A DNA stretch of 64,000 nucleotides, taken from contig NZ_JAUHLI010000018.1 in the NCBI RefSeq assembly GCF_036325985.1, positions 10,805 through 74,804 on the forward strand, read 5' to 3'. The position numbers and the translations under genes are program-made. Of this stretch, positions 41,338 through 49,474 are shown piece by piece. The stretch's first letter is position 1. Each line of letters opens with the position of its first letter. This DNA comes from Alkalimonas cellulosilytica. GTDB lineage: Bacteria > Pseudomonadota > Gammaproteobacteria > Enterobacterales > Alteromonadaceae. Under the pieces are notes generated by a model. It saw only the letters and a list, made by a program, of their open reading frames with translations. It made no database searches and was not told the DNA's origin.

Positions 41338-41351
41338 TTGACTTTTATCAA
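41338..41351. promoter_or_regulatory. FNR-type box upstream of MFS copy 2
   Basis: TTGAC-TTTT-ATCAA, one mismatch from consensus and nearly identical to the box of the paralogous MFS (TTGAT-TTTT-ATCAA at 31569), 112-125 bases before the ATG at 41463. Confidence 0.65.
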
Positions 41352-41380
41352 TCAGAGCTTGTTGTTGGCGGGATTTGTGC

Positions 41381-41408
41381 GGACAAATTCGGTATACATG
41401 GTTTGTCC
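41381..41408. promoter_or_regulatory. 28-base dyad operator candidate upstream of MFS copy 2
   Basis: Arms GGACAAA (41381-41387) and TTTGTCC (41402-41408) are symmetric around a central GTATAC (41392-41397). It sits where transcription should start if the FNR box at 41338 activates as class II, so a repressor is likely. The right arm word TTTGTCC recurs at 16098 and 24411. The GntR/UTRA protein at 38637-39374 is a candidate binder. Confidence 0.5.
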
Positions 41409-41462
41409 ATAAAAAACACTTAACTAGCTGATGTTTTAATCAGGCTAAGTCAGGAGCACTTG

Positions 41463-42710
41463 ATGACCACATTAAAAATCGCGGGAGTAGCTGCTTCACA
41501 GCAAACCCGCTTTCATTGGATTACCGTCTGGATAGCATGTTTTGCATTATTAATATCAAACGGCATGACGTTGACCGCGATCACTGCTTTTGACAGTGCT
41601 ATCCTGGCTGACTTTCCCGAATGGACCCGAGGCCAACTAAAGTTTCGAGAGCTGATTACCTTAGTTCTGGCAGGCCTGCTAGCCCCTGTGGTTGGAATTC
41701 TCATTGATAAAGTCGGGGTGCGTATCCTGATGATGATCGGCTCTGTTATTTTGGGCATCGCTTACTTTGCCTATGGCTACATTACCGATCTGCGTCAAAT
41801 CTATATGGTGCATGCCGTCTTTGCTGTGGTCTTAGTGGCCTGTGGCCTCAATGTTGCCGTCATCCTGGTGTCAACCTGGTTTGTAAAGCTGCGTGGTACT
41901 GCCATTGGTATTGTGGTGGTGGGAACTTCGCTCGGAGGTGCCTTGCTTGGTCCCCTTTATGGCAGCTGGTTGGCCTCTGGCATGAGCTGGCAGCAAGGCT
42001 TTCAGTTGGCCGCCTTTATACCGGCATCGCTGTTTTTGCTGGCGTTGTTTTTGGTACGCAATAAACCATCGGAGCGGGGGCTGTTGCCCTATGGTGTTGA
42101 GGCCAGCCCAACAGATAGTCAGGCCGATATTTCCAGTCATGGTTTGGGTTATTGGGAGGCGTTGAAAACCCGTTCTTTCTGGGCCATTGCTATTATCGCT
42201 ATGTGTACTTTTTATACCTTGCTTGGTTTACAGGCGAACCTGGTGTTGCATCTGCAAGATTTGGGTTTTGATATACAAAGCGCATCAGCTGGGCTTGCGA
42301 TGCTGTTTACACCGGCACTGGTCGGAAAGTTTTTGTTTGGCATGCTGGCAGACAAAATCCCCGGGCGGGTGATCCTTTACGGCAACTTGTCGGTAATGTT
42401 CCTGGGTTTGATTGGCCTGTTGTTTGCTGGCGCTGGGACGGTTATGGTAGTGATTTTTATCATAGGCCTTGCCTGGGGAGGATTTTACACCTTGCTGCAA
42501 CTTACCGCCATCAATAGCTTTGGCTTAAAAGCCTCCGGCCGCTTGCTTGGCACCATTACTATTTTGGATGCGATTGGCGGAGGTCTCGGTATTTATCTTA
42601 CCGGCAAAATTTTCGATGTGTATGGCAGTTATCAAAATGCATTCATCATTTATATTGTGCTGGTTGCTATCGCATTACTGCTTATTAGTCAGGTCAAGAA
42701 ACAAGCTTAA
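41463..42710 (+). CDS. MFS transporter (monocarboxylate/oxalate-formate antiporter type), copy 2
   Basis: 415 residues from ATG 41463 (CAGGAGCACTTG in front; the TTG one codon earlier is rejected). Twelve membrane segments, IDKVGVRILMM loop after helix 2, GTSLGGALLGPLYGSW in helix 5, GLGIYLTGKIFDVYGSY near the end. Strongly similar along its length to the MFS at 30258-31505; both carry FNR boxes. Two closely related transporters could serve two related acids or run in opposite directions. Confidence 0.9.
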   Translation: MTTLKIAGVAASQQTRFHWITVWIACFALLISNGMTLTAITAFDSAILADFPEWTRGQLKFRELITLVLAGLLAPVVGILIDKVGVRILMMIGSVILGIAYFAYGYITDLRQIYMVHAVFAVVLVACGLNVAVILVSTWFVKLRGTAIGIVVVGTSLGGALLGPLYGSWLASGMSWQQGFQLAAFIPASLFLLALFLVRNKPSERGLLPYGVEASPTDSQADISSHGLGYWEALKTRSFWAIAIIAMCTFYTLLGLQANLVLHLQDLGFDIQSASAGLAMLFTPALVGKFLFGMLADKIPGRVILYGNLSVMFLGLIGLLFAGAGTVMVVIFIIGLAWGGFYTLLQLTAINSFGLKASGRLLGTITILDAIGGGLGIYLTGKIFDVYGSYQNAFIIYIVLVAIALLLISQVKKQA

Positions 42711-42726
42711 AGTTGTTATTTGGTGT

Positions 42727-42755
42727 GGGCATGTGTTGGCGCATGCCCGGCTTTT
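42727..42755 (+). terminator. Weak terminator between convergent genes
   Basis: GGGCATG (42727-42733) pairs with CATGCCC (42742-42748), then GGCTTTTC. Short T run, so moderate strength. It lies between the MFS and the convergent FNR-family gene. Confidence 0.5.
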
Positions 42756-42766
42756 CATCAACTGAC

Positions 42767-43471
42767 CTACTCATCAATAAATTCCAAAATGGCAGCACGG
42801 TCGTTAATAATGATTTTGTGGCTGCTTTCGATTTCAATCAGCTTGCGCTTTTTCAGGTTGCTGAAACTGCGGCTGGTAGTTTCCAGCGACATACCCAGGT
42901 AATCGGCAATATCAATGCGATTCATTGGCAAATAAAACTGCCCTGAACTGCGGCCAAGCCGGGTATCCATATCCAATAGAAAATGAGCCAGCCTTTGCGG
43001 GGCGGTTTTTTGTCCCAGTATGTACATTTGGTCGAGCACGTAATGCAACACATGGGTGGTGAAGTCATGGAAGCTTTTGGCGATTTTGGGATGGCGCTCA
43101 AAGATATTCTGGATCAATCGCTTGTTAATCTTGACTACTGTGGCTCCGGTTAAGGCCACTGCACTAAATGAGTACACAGTAAACTCCGACAGCCCAAGCA
43201 AATTGCCAGTAAATAAAAAGGCAAACACATGGCGAGCGCCTTTGGGTGAGCTGCGCTCCAGCATAATTGCCCCGGAGATGGCTATAAAGACATAGTCGCT
43301 GGGGTCGCCTTCTTTAAAAATATAGCCACCTTGCTGGATATTCACTTCCTGCGCAGATTGCGACAGTTCCTGCAGAAATTCATGGGCTCCCGGTTGCTCG
43401 TATAAATTACGGCCAAAGCAGGCTGCCAGGGAGGTTTTAATCGAGACTTTCGAGGTATCCAGTGCCGTCAT
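42767..43471 (-). CDS. Crp/Fnr-family transcriptional activator, copy 2
   Basis: 234 residues, the same architecture as the protein at 39376-40077: sensor beta-roll, dimer helix, HTH with recognition helix SLETTSR (FNR triad Glu197, Ser200, Arg201). Only Cys18 in ACFGRN is shared with copy 1; no iron-sulfur Cys set. The matching recognition helices predict that both proteins bind the same TTGAY-N4-RTCAA sites, so they may respond to different signals or form heterodimers. Stands alone on the minus strand, divergent from the second TonB receptor. Confidence 0.92.
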   Translation of the reverse strand: MTALDTSKVSIKTSLAACFGRNLYEQPGAHEFLQELSQSAQEVNIQQGGYIFKEGDPSDYVFIAISGAIMLERSSPKGARHVFAFLFTGNLLGLSEFTVYSFSAVALTGATVVKINKRLIQNIFERHPKIAKSFHDFTTHVLHYVLDQMYILGQKTAPQRLAHFLLDMDTRLGRSSGQFYLPMNRIDIADYLGMSLETTSRSFSNLKKRKLIEIESSHKIIINDRAAILEFIDE

Positions 43472-43812
43472 AATGGGGTCCTGTTCTTCACTGATTGTTG
43501 GTTGATGAAATCACTCAAAGGAGGGTCCTTCATCATCCATTTTCAAGTATGCTGTGAGGATTCTTATTCCACTTCTACCATGCTTTTAGCCCAAAGGGTA
43601 AGGTATTATTGAACAGCATAAAAAAATTTTTAGGCTTAAGCCTTTGTTTTATATTTGTTTTAACAAAAAATCTGGTTGATTAAATTTTGCCCGTTGACAA
43701 ATGATATATAATGATATCATTATATCAATGAGGCATGCCAGTGCAGTATCGGCTGCCACGAGACGAAACACTAAAAATACGATAAGAATATTGAAGTCAG
43801 GAGGGTGTTCCG
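43472..43812. other. 341-base divergent control region before the second TonB receptor
   Basis: AT-rich gap between the leftward FNR-family gene and the rightward receptor. Contents seen: a loop-less palindrome AGGCTTAAGCCT (43632-43643), a -35 TTGACA (43694-43699) and an AT-rich operator (43702-43727). The receptor RBS CAGGAGGG lies at 43799-43806. No small gene is supported in it, and no FNR box was found. Confidence 0.6.
43694..43727 (+). promoter_or_regulatory. Promoter and operator of the second TonB receptor
   Basis: -35 TTGACA (43694-43699), 18-base spacer, -10 candidate CATTAT (43718-43723). A 20-base perfect palindrome with core ATGATATCAT fills 43706-43725, flanked by TGATATA (43702) and TATATCA (43721). 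It covers the spacer and -10, so a repressor bound here would block the promoter. It contains TAATGATAT (43709-43717), also found at 51665 and, inverted, 61867. Confidence 0.6.
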
Positions 43813-46437
43813 ATGAAACAGATACCATTCAAATTACGGTATCCGATACTGCTAACAGCATTAGGCAGCATGCTGATGGCATCGCCGGCGATGGCAGACG
43901 ATGCCGAAGCACAGCAAGACGAAGCAAAAGATCCAATCGAACGCATTATTGTGACGGCGCGTTTGCGGCAAGAATTACTCAACAAAATTCCGGTCTCAGT
44001 CAGCGTGTTCAGTGGTGAGCAGATGGAGCGTACCGGTATTCGCAACATCAACGACATCATCGAAGCGACCCCCGGCGTCACTTACGACTCCATCGGCGGT
44101 ATGGCTTCGGGCTCTCCTGTGATCCGTGGTCTGGCACAGCCAGGCCTGGTGGGTGATGAAACCAACGTGGCTGTCTTTATCGATGGGGTCTATGCCTCTG
44201 GCCGTGATGCCAGCTTCCTGCCGTATGGTGGTTTGCAGAGGGTGGAAGTGGTGCGGGGCCCGCAGTCAGCGATTTATGGCCGCAATGCTTTTGCCGGGGC
44301 TATTAATTACATCACCAGAGAGCCCTCGGATCAGTTTGAGTTTGGCATTAATACCTCGGCCGGTACCCATGGCATGCACGATGCACATCTGTACTTGAGT
44401 GGTGCTCTAACTGAGCGCTTTAAAGCCCGGCTGGATTTAAGCGATAGCAGCTCCGGCTCCACGATTCGCAATGTTAATACCATCACTGGCGAACGTATTG
44501 ATAACCGCCGCCTTGGTGAAGTCGATAACCAGTTGGCGCGTTTGAAGCTGGTGTACGATGGTGACAACACCAAGGTGAGTCTCGCGCACACCTACATTGA
44601 TACCAAAGAAACTCCGCGTGCCACCGCCCATGTGCAGCACAATGGTGGCTTTGGCATTCGCAATGCTCAACAGGAGTTTGGTGTACTGGTCAATGGTACC
44701 CACATCACTTTTAACCCGGCCACCGGCCAATGGGATTTGCTGGGGGATTGGGTCTTTACCGGTGATCCACAAAAGTACCTTGGCGTGGTGGATAATGATC
44801 TCTGGCGGGCCAGCTTTACCGGTATTGCTCCAGAGGCTACCGGTACCGAACGTACTGTCAACCGCACCAGCTTGGTGATCGATCACAACTTCGATAACTT
44901 CTCGGTGACTTACCTGGGTGGTTACAACAAAACCGATTACGAAATCAACTTAGGTCAGCTTAAGACCCATTCGGGCATGGCTATATTACCAACCTTTGTT
45001 GCAGAAAACCTGCCGCCAGCCAGTGCTTTTCCTGACGCGCCAGCAGGCCTGCAAGTGCAAAACCTGGCTTTTGGGACTGTCTACATGGGCATTCAAGGCT
45101 ATGACTTGGGTGGCCAGCCAAACGATGAGCGGGAAGAGTACAGCCATGAGCTTCGTTTTGTCGGCAATCACGATGGCATGGATTGGGCTTTTGGCGCTTT
45201 TTACAGCAAATTAAAGTTGGATCAGTTGACCACCATCGGCGTGGTCGGCGCCGATAGTTACTCCAGCATGATCTTTAATGCGGCTGGCAATGGCTTTGAA
45301 GATAATGGTCTCATCCCTCTGCAGGGCACCTACTACGAAACAACTACCAAGTCCGCTTTTGCTGCCGTTGATTTTAGTATTACCGATCAACTGACCATGG
45401 CGCTGGAAGGACGCTTTACCCGTGAAGACAAATTTGCTAACAACCATACCGACAATCGGGCGCCTGGTGTGTTGTTTCCAACCGGTGAAATGGATGGTTC
45501 CTGGAGTTATTTCACACCGCGTATCACGCTGGATTGGGATGCCAATGAAACCACCCTCTATTACCTGAACATTGGTAAAGGTGCCAAATCCGGTGGCCTC
45601 AATGGTTCGGCTGAAGGGGAGGAAATGACTTTCGATCCTGAGCAAAACTGGACCTACGAAGTGGGTATGAAATCCTTCCTGTTCGATAGCAAGCTGCGCT
45701 TTAACATCGCGGCCTACTACATTGATTGGGATAAGCAGCAGGTGCGGGATTTCTCTACCCTTGGCAATCAGGAAAATGCGGTTCCAGCGGTCATTGTTAC
45801 CAACCTGGGTAAAACCGAAGTGAAGGGCCTGGAGCTGGATGGTCGCTGGCAGATCACCGATAACTTTGGCTGGAACTTTGCTGCGGCATACAACGACGCC
45901 ACTGTCAAAGTGGGGGGATTAGGCCCTGAGTTTGGTTTCCTGGATTATGAAGCACAGGGCATGAGCCCTACCGAGTATCCGGCCAGTCAAACCCTGACCA
46001 TGGTCAGTACCCGCCCGCCGTTTTTTGGCGTGGTTGGGCAAATGACCTTGCCACCTGAAGGTACCTTGGTGTCTGACGGCGATATTTCTGGTAACAAAAT
46101 GCCACGGACCTCGCGGGTAACCTTAAACTCCGGCATTGATTATGTCCGCGATTGGGGCAACCTGAATAGCTTCTCTGAACTGTCGTTCAGTTACCGCTCC
46201 AAGCAGTACCTGGATGCGACCAACTCCACCGAGTTGCCATCCGCGGTGACCGCCAAGTTCACCATCGGTTTTGAAACCGAGTCGCTGCGGATGAGTTTGT
46301 TCGTCGATAACCTGACCAACAACAACACCCCATCCGGTGGTTACCGCAAGTACCTCTGGAACGGCAAACCGCAGTTTGTGGTCGAGCCGAGAATGGGCCG
46401 TACCGCTGGTATCAATCTGTCCTACAAGTTCCGATAA
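43813..46437 (+). CDS. TonB-dependent outer-membrane receptor, second
   Basis: 874 residues. Signal peptide cut near SPAMA/DD (residue 28). TonB box region IERIIVTARLRQ (about 41-52), plug with DIIEATPGVTYDS, SPVIRGLAQPG, VFIDGVYASG and VEVVRGPQSAIYGRNAFAGAINYITREP (about 142-169). The barrel follows, ending NLSYKFR, so the usual terminal aromatic is followed by one Arg, slightly unusual. Only about family-level similarity to the receptor at 24455-26923. Monocistronic, between its own operator and a terminator. Probable importer of the pathway's large substrate. Confidence 0.93.
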   Translation: MKQIPFKLRYPILLTALGSMLMASPAMADDAEAQQDEAKDPIERIIVTARLRQELLNKIPVSVSVFSGEQMERTGIRNINDIIEATPGVTYDSIGGMASGSPVIRGLAQPGLVGDETNVAVFIDGVYASGRDASFLPYGGLQRVEVVRGPQSAIYGRNAFAGAINYITREPSDQFEFGINTSAGTHGMHDAHLYLSGALTERFKARLDLSDSSSGSTIRNVNTITGERIDNRRLGEVDNQLARLKLVYDGDNTKVSLAHTYIDTKETPRATAHVQHNGGFGIRNAQQEFGVLVNGTHITFNPATGQWDLLGDWVFTGDPQKYLGVVDNDLWRASFTGIAPEATGTERTVNRTSLVIDHNFDNFSVTYLGGYNKTDYEINLGQLKTHSGMAILPTFVAENLPPASAFPDAPAGLQVQNLAFGTVYMGIQGYDLGGQPNDEREEYSHELRFVGNHDGMDWAFGAFYSKLKLDQLTTIGVVGADSYSSMIFNAAGNGFEDNGLIPLQGTYYETTTKSAFAAVDFSITDQLTMALEGRFTREDKFANNHTDNRAPGVLFPTGEMDGSWSYFTPRITLDWDANETTLYYLNIGKGAKSGGLNGSAEGEEMTFDPEQNWTYEVGMKSFLFDSKLRFNIAAYYIDWDKQQVRDFSTLGNQENAVPAVIVTNLGKTEVKGLELDGRWQITDNFGWNFAAAYNDATVKVGGLGPEFGFLDYEAQGMSPTEYPASQTLTMVSTRPPFFGVVGQMTLPPEGTLVSDGDISGNKMPRTSRVTLNSGIDYVRDWGNLNSFSELSFSYRSKQYLDATNSTELPSAVTAKFTIGFETESLRMSLFVDNLTNNNTPSGGYRKYLWNGKPQFVVEPRMGRTAGINLSYKFR

Positions 46438-46457
46438 AAACGTAGTACCTGGTTATT

Positions 46458-46484
46458 GCCCCGGCTTCGTGCCGGGGCTTTTTT
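46458..46484 (+). terminator. Intrinsic terminator of the second TonB receptor gene
   Basis: Eight-pair GC-rich stem GCCCCGGC (46458-46465) and GCCGGGGC (46471-46478) with a TTCGT loop, then six T. Confidence 0.9.
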
Positions 46485-46591
46485 GATCCTATTGCTAGCA
46501 AGGCGGAAGTGGAGCGCTTTGGCTTGACTGGGTTGGCAGGGCAGCCAGGTTTAGGCGGCCACAGTGGCAGATGGCTTCCTTACTGGCCAAT

Positions 46592-46630
46592 AAACAAAAC
46601 TCCGGCTCTGCATGCAAAGCGGGAGTTTTG
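46592..46630 (-). terminator. Intrinsic terminator of the leftward 51643-46668 operon
   Basis: CAAAACTCC (46595-46603) pairs with GGAGTTTTG (46622-46630), with two more G-C pairs after a mismatch. On the minus strand it is followed by TTTTGTTTA. It lies 38 bases past the stop of the membrane protein gene. Confidence 0.7.
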
Positions 46631-46667
46631 GTAGAGGTAGTAGCAGTAGGAGCGGTAGTAAGAGGTG

Positions 46668-47357
46668 TTAGCTGTTTGGTACTGCGGCCGCTTTTACTGT
46701 GCCAAAATACTGCTCGGTTTTAAGCAGCGCTAGCAAAAACAGAATCTCAGCAAAGTTGCCCAGCAAAAATCCGTAGGCGAGTGGGGCGCTGGCGCCATTG
46801 ATTAAAAAGATGGTGAGGGTGCCGGCAAAAAGCCAGGGCCAGCCGCTTTTGCGCCAAACAACCACAGTGAAGGGCAGAATAAAGAGGTTGGTAAAGATGG
46901 TGCCAAGCGGCGGGGTGCCATTTAGGGCATTAAAGCGCTCCATGCTGTGGAAAAAGCCATTGGGATCCTCAAACAGCCGGCTGGTCAGCTGCAGCTGCAC
47001 GATGTCGTACCAAATGCCATAGCTCAGGCACAGCACAGTAATCACCACAAAAATGGCGCTAAACCAGCCTTTAAAAGCCATGGCGACCCCACTTTGTCGC
47101 AGCAGCGACAGCATATACAAGGACAACAAGGGCAGCAGCAGACCATGCAACCACCAGCGGGGGTAATTCAGCGGGGTTAGCCAGTCGGCGGCGCCATACC
47201 AGCTGCTGAGCAGCAGCATGGCGTTGTCGTAAATCACCCCGATTAAGATGGCCCGGATCAGCCAGGTTCTGGGGCCAGCCAGCTGCCAGCGAAACGACAG
47301 CGTCAGTAAAGCAAGGTGTACCAGCAGATAGCCGGCAAAGAAATAGCTGAGTGACAT
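46668..47357 (-). CDS. Polytopic integral membrane protein, unknown function
   Basis: 229 residues with about seven hydrophobic segments and no signal peptide. Conserved-looking polar spots inside the membrane part: VIYDNAMLLLSSW (about 41-53) and YPRWWLHGLLLPLLSLY (about 65-81), the latter with Arg, Trp and His near a helix start. I recall similar bacterial membrane proteins with a YDN...LH pattern but no assigned function. RBS AGGGGG. Last gene of the operon headed by a CoA-transferase; could be a carrier or a membrane enzyme. Confidence 0.75.
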   Translation of the reverse strand: MSLSYFFAGYLLVHLALLTLSFRWQLAGPRTWLIRAILIGVIYDNAMLLLSSWYGAADWLTPLNYPRWWLHGLLLPLLSLYMLSLLRQSGVAMAFKGWFSAIFVVITVLCLSYGIWYDIVQLQLTSRLFEDPNGFFHSMERFNALNGTPPLGTIFTNLFILPFTVVVWRKSGWPWLFAGTLTIFLINGASAPLAYGFLLGNFAEILFLLALLKTEQYFGTVKAAAVPNS

Positions 47358-47407
47358 GGATCCCCCTTAAAGGCCTATCGCCAGGATTGTTGCAGGGCAG
47401 AGCAGCT

Positions 47408-48454
47408 TCAGCGCAGGCTGAGGCTGGCAAAGCCTTGCGTTATTTCGGTTAATTCATCGCTTTGTAAAAACTGCTGCGCTTTAGGATCGCCTTTTAGGTA
47501 GGCATCCAAAAAGGCAGTGCTAGCCAACAGCAGCAACTGAAACTGCACTTGCTGTGCTTGCTCTTCGCGCCCGGTACGGCCAATAAGCCGGCCAAAGTAG
47601 TGATCGGCACCGGCAAGCACCAGCCCATACTGACTGCCTGGTAGCGCCTTCTGATGCGACATCAGATGCAGCCGGTAATCCGGGAAAAAACGTGGTTCCA
47701 CATCCCAGCTGCCGGTGGTCACCAGCACCGGGCCCTGTAGGTTGTCCCAGCTGTTTTCGGTGATTTCATCAAACATTGGGCCTGGCGGGGAAATGGCCAC
47801 CACGGCCCGGATGGCTGCTGGATTGCTCAGCTGAACATCCACCGGACGCTGCGCCTTGATGGCAGGGTCATAGAAGGTCGCGCCTTGAAACAACTGGGCG
47901 CTGTAAGCACCAAAGGAATGACCGGTTACTGCGACCTGATCCAGATTGGCCTTTACGCCAGCGGGCAGCAGGCTGAGCCAGGGGGCAGGCTGGTTCAGCA
48001 GCAGCGCCAGATGCTGCACCCGCTGTTCAATCAGCCGGACATTGCCAAAACGAAGGGCGGCGACAATACCGCGCGCCATACCGCAGCAGTCGCGGTGATC
48101 CATGCTCAGTACGATGTAGCCTTGCTGGGCCCAGTGTGTGATCAGGGCATCGTACTCCAATTGATGGGACCAATTGCCGTGTGAGAACAGCAGCACTGGG
48201 TAGTGGCCGGTGGCTTCAGGCGATAGTAAACGAAAGCGAATGCGTTCACCGTCCAGGCGGGTAAGCTGCAGACCTGTGTCGAACAAGTTTGGGTGTTTGG
48301 CCGTAAGCTCTGGTCGCTGTAGCAGTGCTTCTGCTTCCGCTGGCAGCGGCGGAACCTCTGGCAGCTCGATTGGCTTGCTGCAGCCGCTTAGAGCCATCAG
48401 CAGCGTCAGTAGTAGCAAGGCGGCCAAAAAAGGTTTTGGATTATAGCGTATCAT
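47408..48454 (-). CDS. Alpha/beta hydrolase lipoprotein (dienelactone hydrolase/PAF-acetylhydrolase-like)
   Basis: 348 residues. Leader with lipobox LMALSGC (Cys near residue 25), then a Pro-rich linker. Oxyanion region LLFSHGNWSHQ (about 88-98), nucleophile elbow VTGHSFGAYSAQ (about 174-185) with Ser, and a late GADHYFGRLIG that supplies the His. An envelope-anchored esterase, likely periplasm-facing. Starts 14 bases inside the preceding hydrolase gene, so coupled. Could cleave ester groups from an imported molecule, such as propionate esters of tetrapyrroles; that is inference. Confidence 0.85.
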   Translation of the reverse strand: MIRYNPKPFLAALLLLTLLMALSGCSKPIELPEVPPLPAEAEALLQRPELTAKHPNLFDTGLQLTRLDGERIRFRLLSPEATGHYPVLLFSHGNWSHQLEYDALITHWAQQGYIVLSMDHRDCCGMARGIVAALRFGNVRLIEQRVQHLALLLNQPAPWLSLLPAGVKANLDQVAVTGHSFGAYSAQLFQGATFYDPAIKAQRPVDVQLSNPAAIRAVVAISPPGPMFDEITENSWDNLQGPVLVTTGSWDVEPRFFPDYRLHLMSHQKALPGSQYGLVLAGADHYFGRLIGRTGREEQAQQVQFQLLLLASTAFLDAYLKGDPKAQQFLQSDELTEITQGFASLSLR

Positions 48455-49427
48455 TGGCAGGCTCCTGTTCGGCTGGTTCTAGCCGGGACCCTGGCAGCTG
48501 CTGCAGAAAATGCCGCAAATCGGCCAGGCTTTCAGCCGGGCGCTCAAGCGGCAGCACATGGCCGGTGTTGGGGTAGGTGATCACCTGCACCGAAGCGGCC
48601 TGCACCAGTGCCTCGACAAAAAGCTCGGTCATGGCCACGGGCAACTGTGGGTTGGCTTCCCCCCATTGGATCAGCACCGGCAGCGTTAACTGCTGCAACT
48701 GAGTGGCCGCACCGCCTTCTTTAAACTGGCGAATGCGCTGCATCTCGGCTTTGCGGTTGCCCTGGCGACGAAAATTATCGTGAAATTGCCACTGCAATTG
48801 CGGGGTGATCAGGCTGTCATCAACGATCATCCACTGCAAAAAGCGGTTGTAGGCGGCCCGGGGCAGCATGTACAGCAGGTAATCGGCCCAGGCCGGCAAG
48901 TCCTCACCCCGACCACCGCGGCTATCGGCTTTACGAAAACCACCGGAGTTTTGCAGCACCAGGGCTTTCACCTGCTCAGGGTAGCGGGCACTGTAGCCAA
49001 TGGCGATGTTGCCACCAAGCGAGCTGCCCACCAGAACCACCGGGCCTGGCGCTAACGCCTCTATCAGCCCACGCAGCAGTTCGATGTCGCGATCCAGGCT
49101 GTAGTCGTTGTCAAGCGCTGGGCCGGTCAGGCCATGCGAGGTCAGATCAAAGCGGATAACCCGGTAGTATCGGGCCAGTTCATCGGCAATGGGATCCCAC
49201 ATCTGCATGCTGAAAAAGTGCGAGTGCAACAAGACGATGGCCTGGCCTTTGCCTTGATCCTGATAGTAAAGAGGCTGGCCAGAAATAAGGCGTTGTTGCA
49301 CCTGGCCGTCGGTGTAGTGGCTGAGCAAGCGCTCGGGACTGATGTCCGGATAGCGTACCAGCTGATAGCTGACATAGCCTGCGATCAGCAAGCACAGCAG
49401 CAACAGACGAAACAACCAGCGCCACAT
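48441..49427 (-). CDS. Membrane-anchored alpha/beta hydrolase
   Basis: 328 residues. One N-terminal membrane helix (about 4-22, LFRLLLLCLLIAGYVSYQLV) and a hydrolase domain with HG-loop LLHSHFFSMQMW (about 70-81), elbow LVGSSLGGNIAIGY (about 132-145), Asp region and TGHVLPLERP His. Triad complete. Preceded by GGAG. Probably active at the inner-membrane periplasmic face. Two different envelope hydrolases in one operon point to hydrolysis of an ester or amide before uptake into the cytoplasm. Confidence 0.87.
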   Translation of the reverse strand: MWRWLFRLLLLCLLIAGYVSYQLVRYPDISPERLLSHYTDGQVQQRLISGQPLYYQDQGKGQAIVLLHSHFFSMQMWDPIADELARYYRVIRFDLTSHGLTGPALDNDYSLDRDIELLRGLIEALAPGPVVLVGSSLGGNIAIGYSARYPEQVKALVLQNSGGFRKADSRGGRGEDLPAWADYLLYMLPRAAYNRFLQWMIVDDSLITPQLQWQFHDNFRRQGNRKAEMQRIRQFKEGGAATQLQQLTLPVLIQWGEANPQLPVAMTELFVEALVQAASVQVITYPNTGHVLPLERPAESLADLRHFLQQLPGSRLEPAEQEPANDTL

Positions 49428-49474
49428 GATTTTTCTCCAATCTGAGCGGGGGCTGGGTTTAGCTCAGCCCTGTG

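Noticed and set aside
43632..43643. Palindrome AGGCTTAAGCCT as a terminator for the FNR-family gene
   Set aside because: It lies upstream of that leftward gene, has no loop, and no T run fits either neighbour.
43701..44018. Open frame starting inside the TonB receptor operator
   Set aside because: Begins within the palindromic promoter region and overlaps the receptor start in another frame; composition not protein-like.
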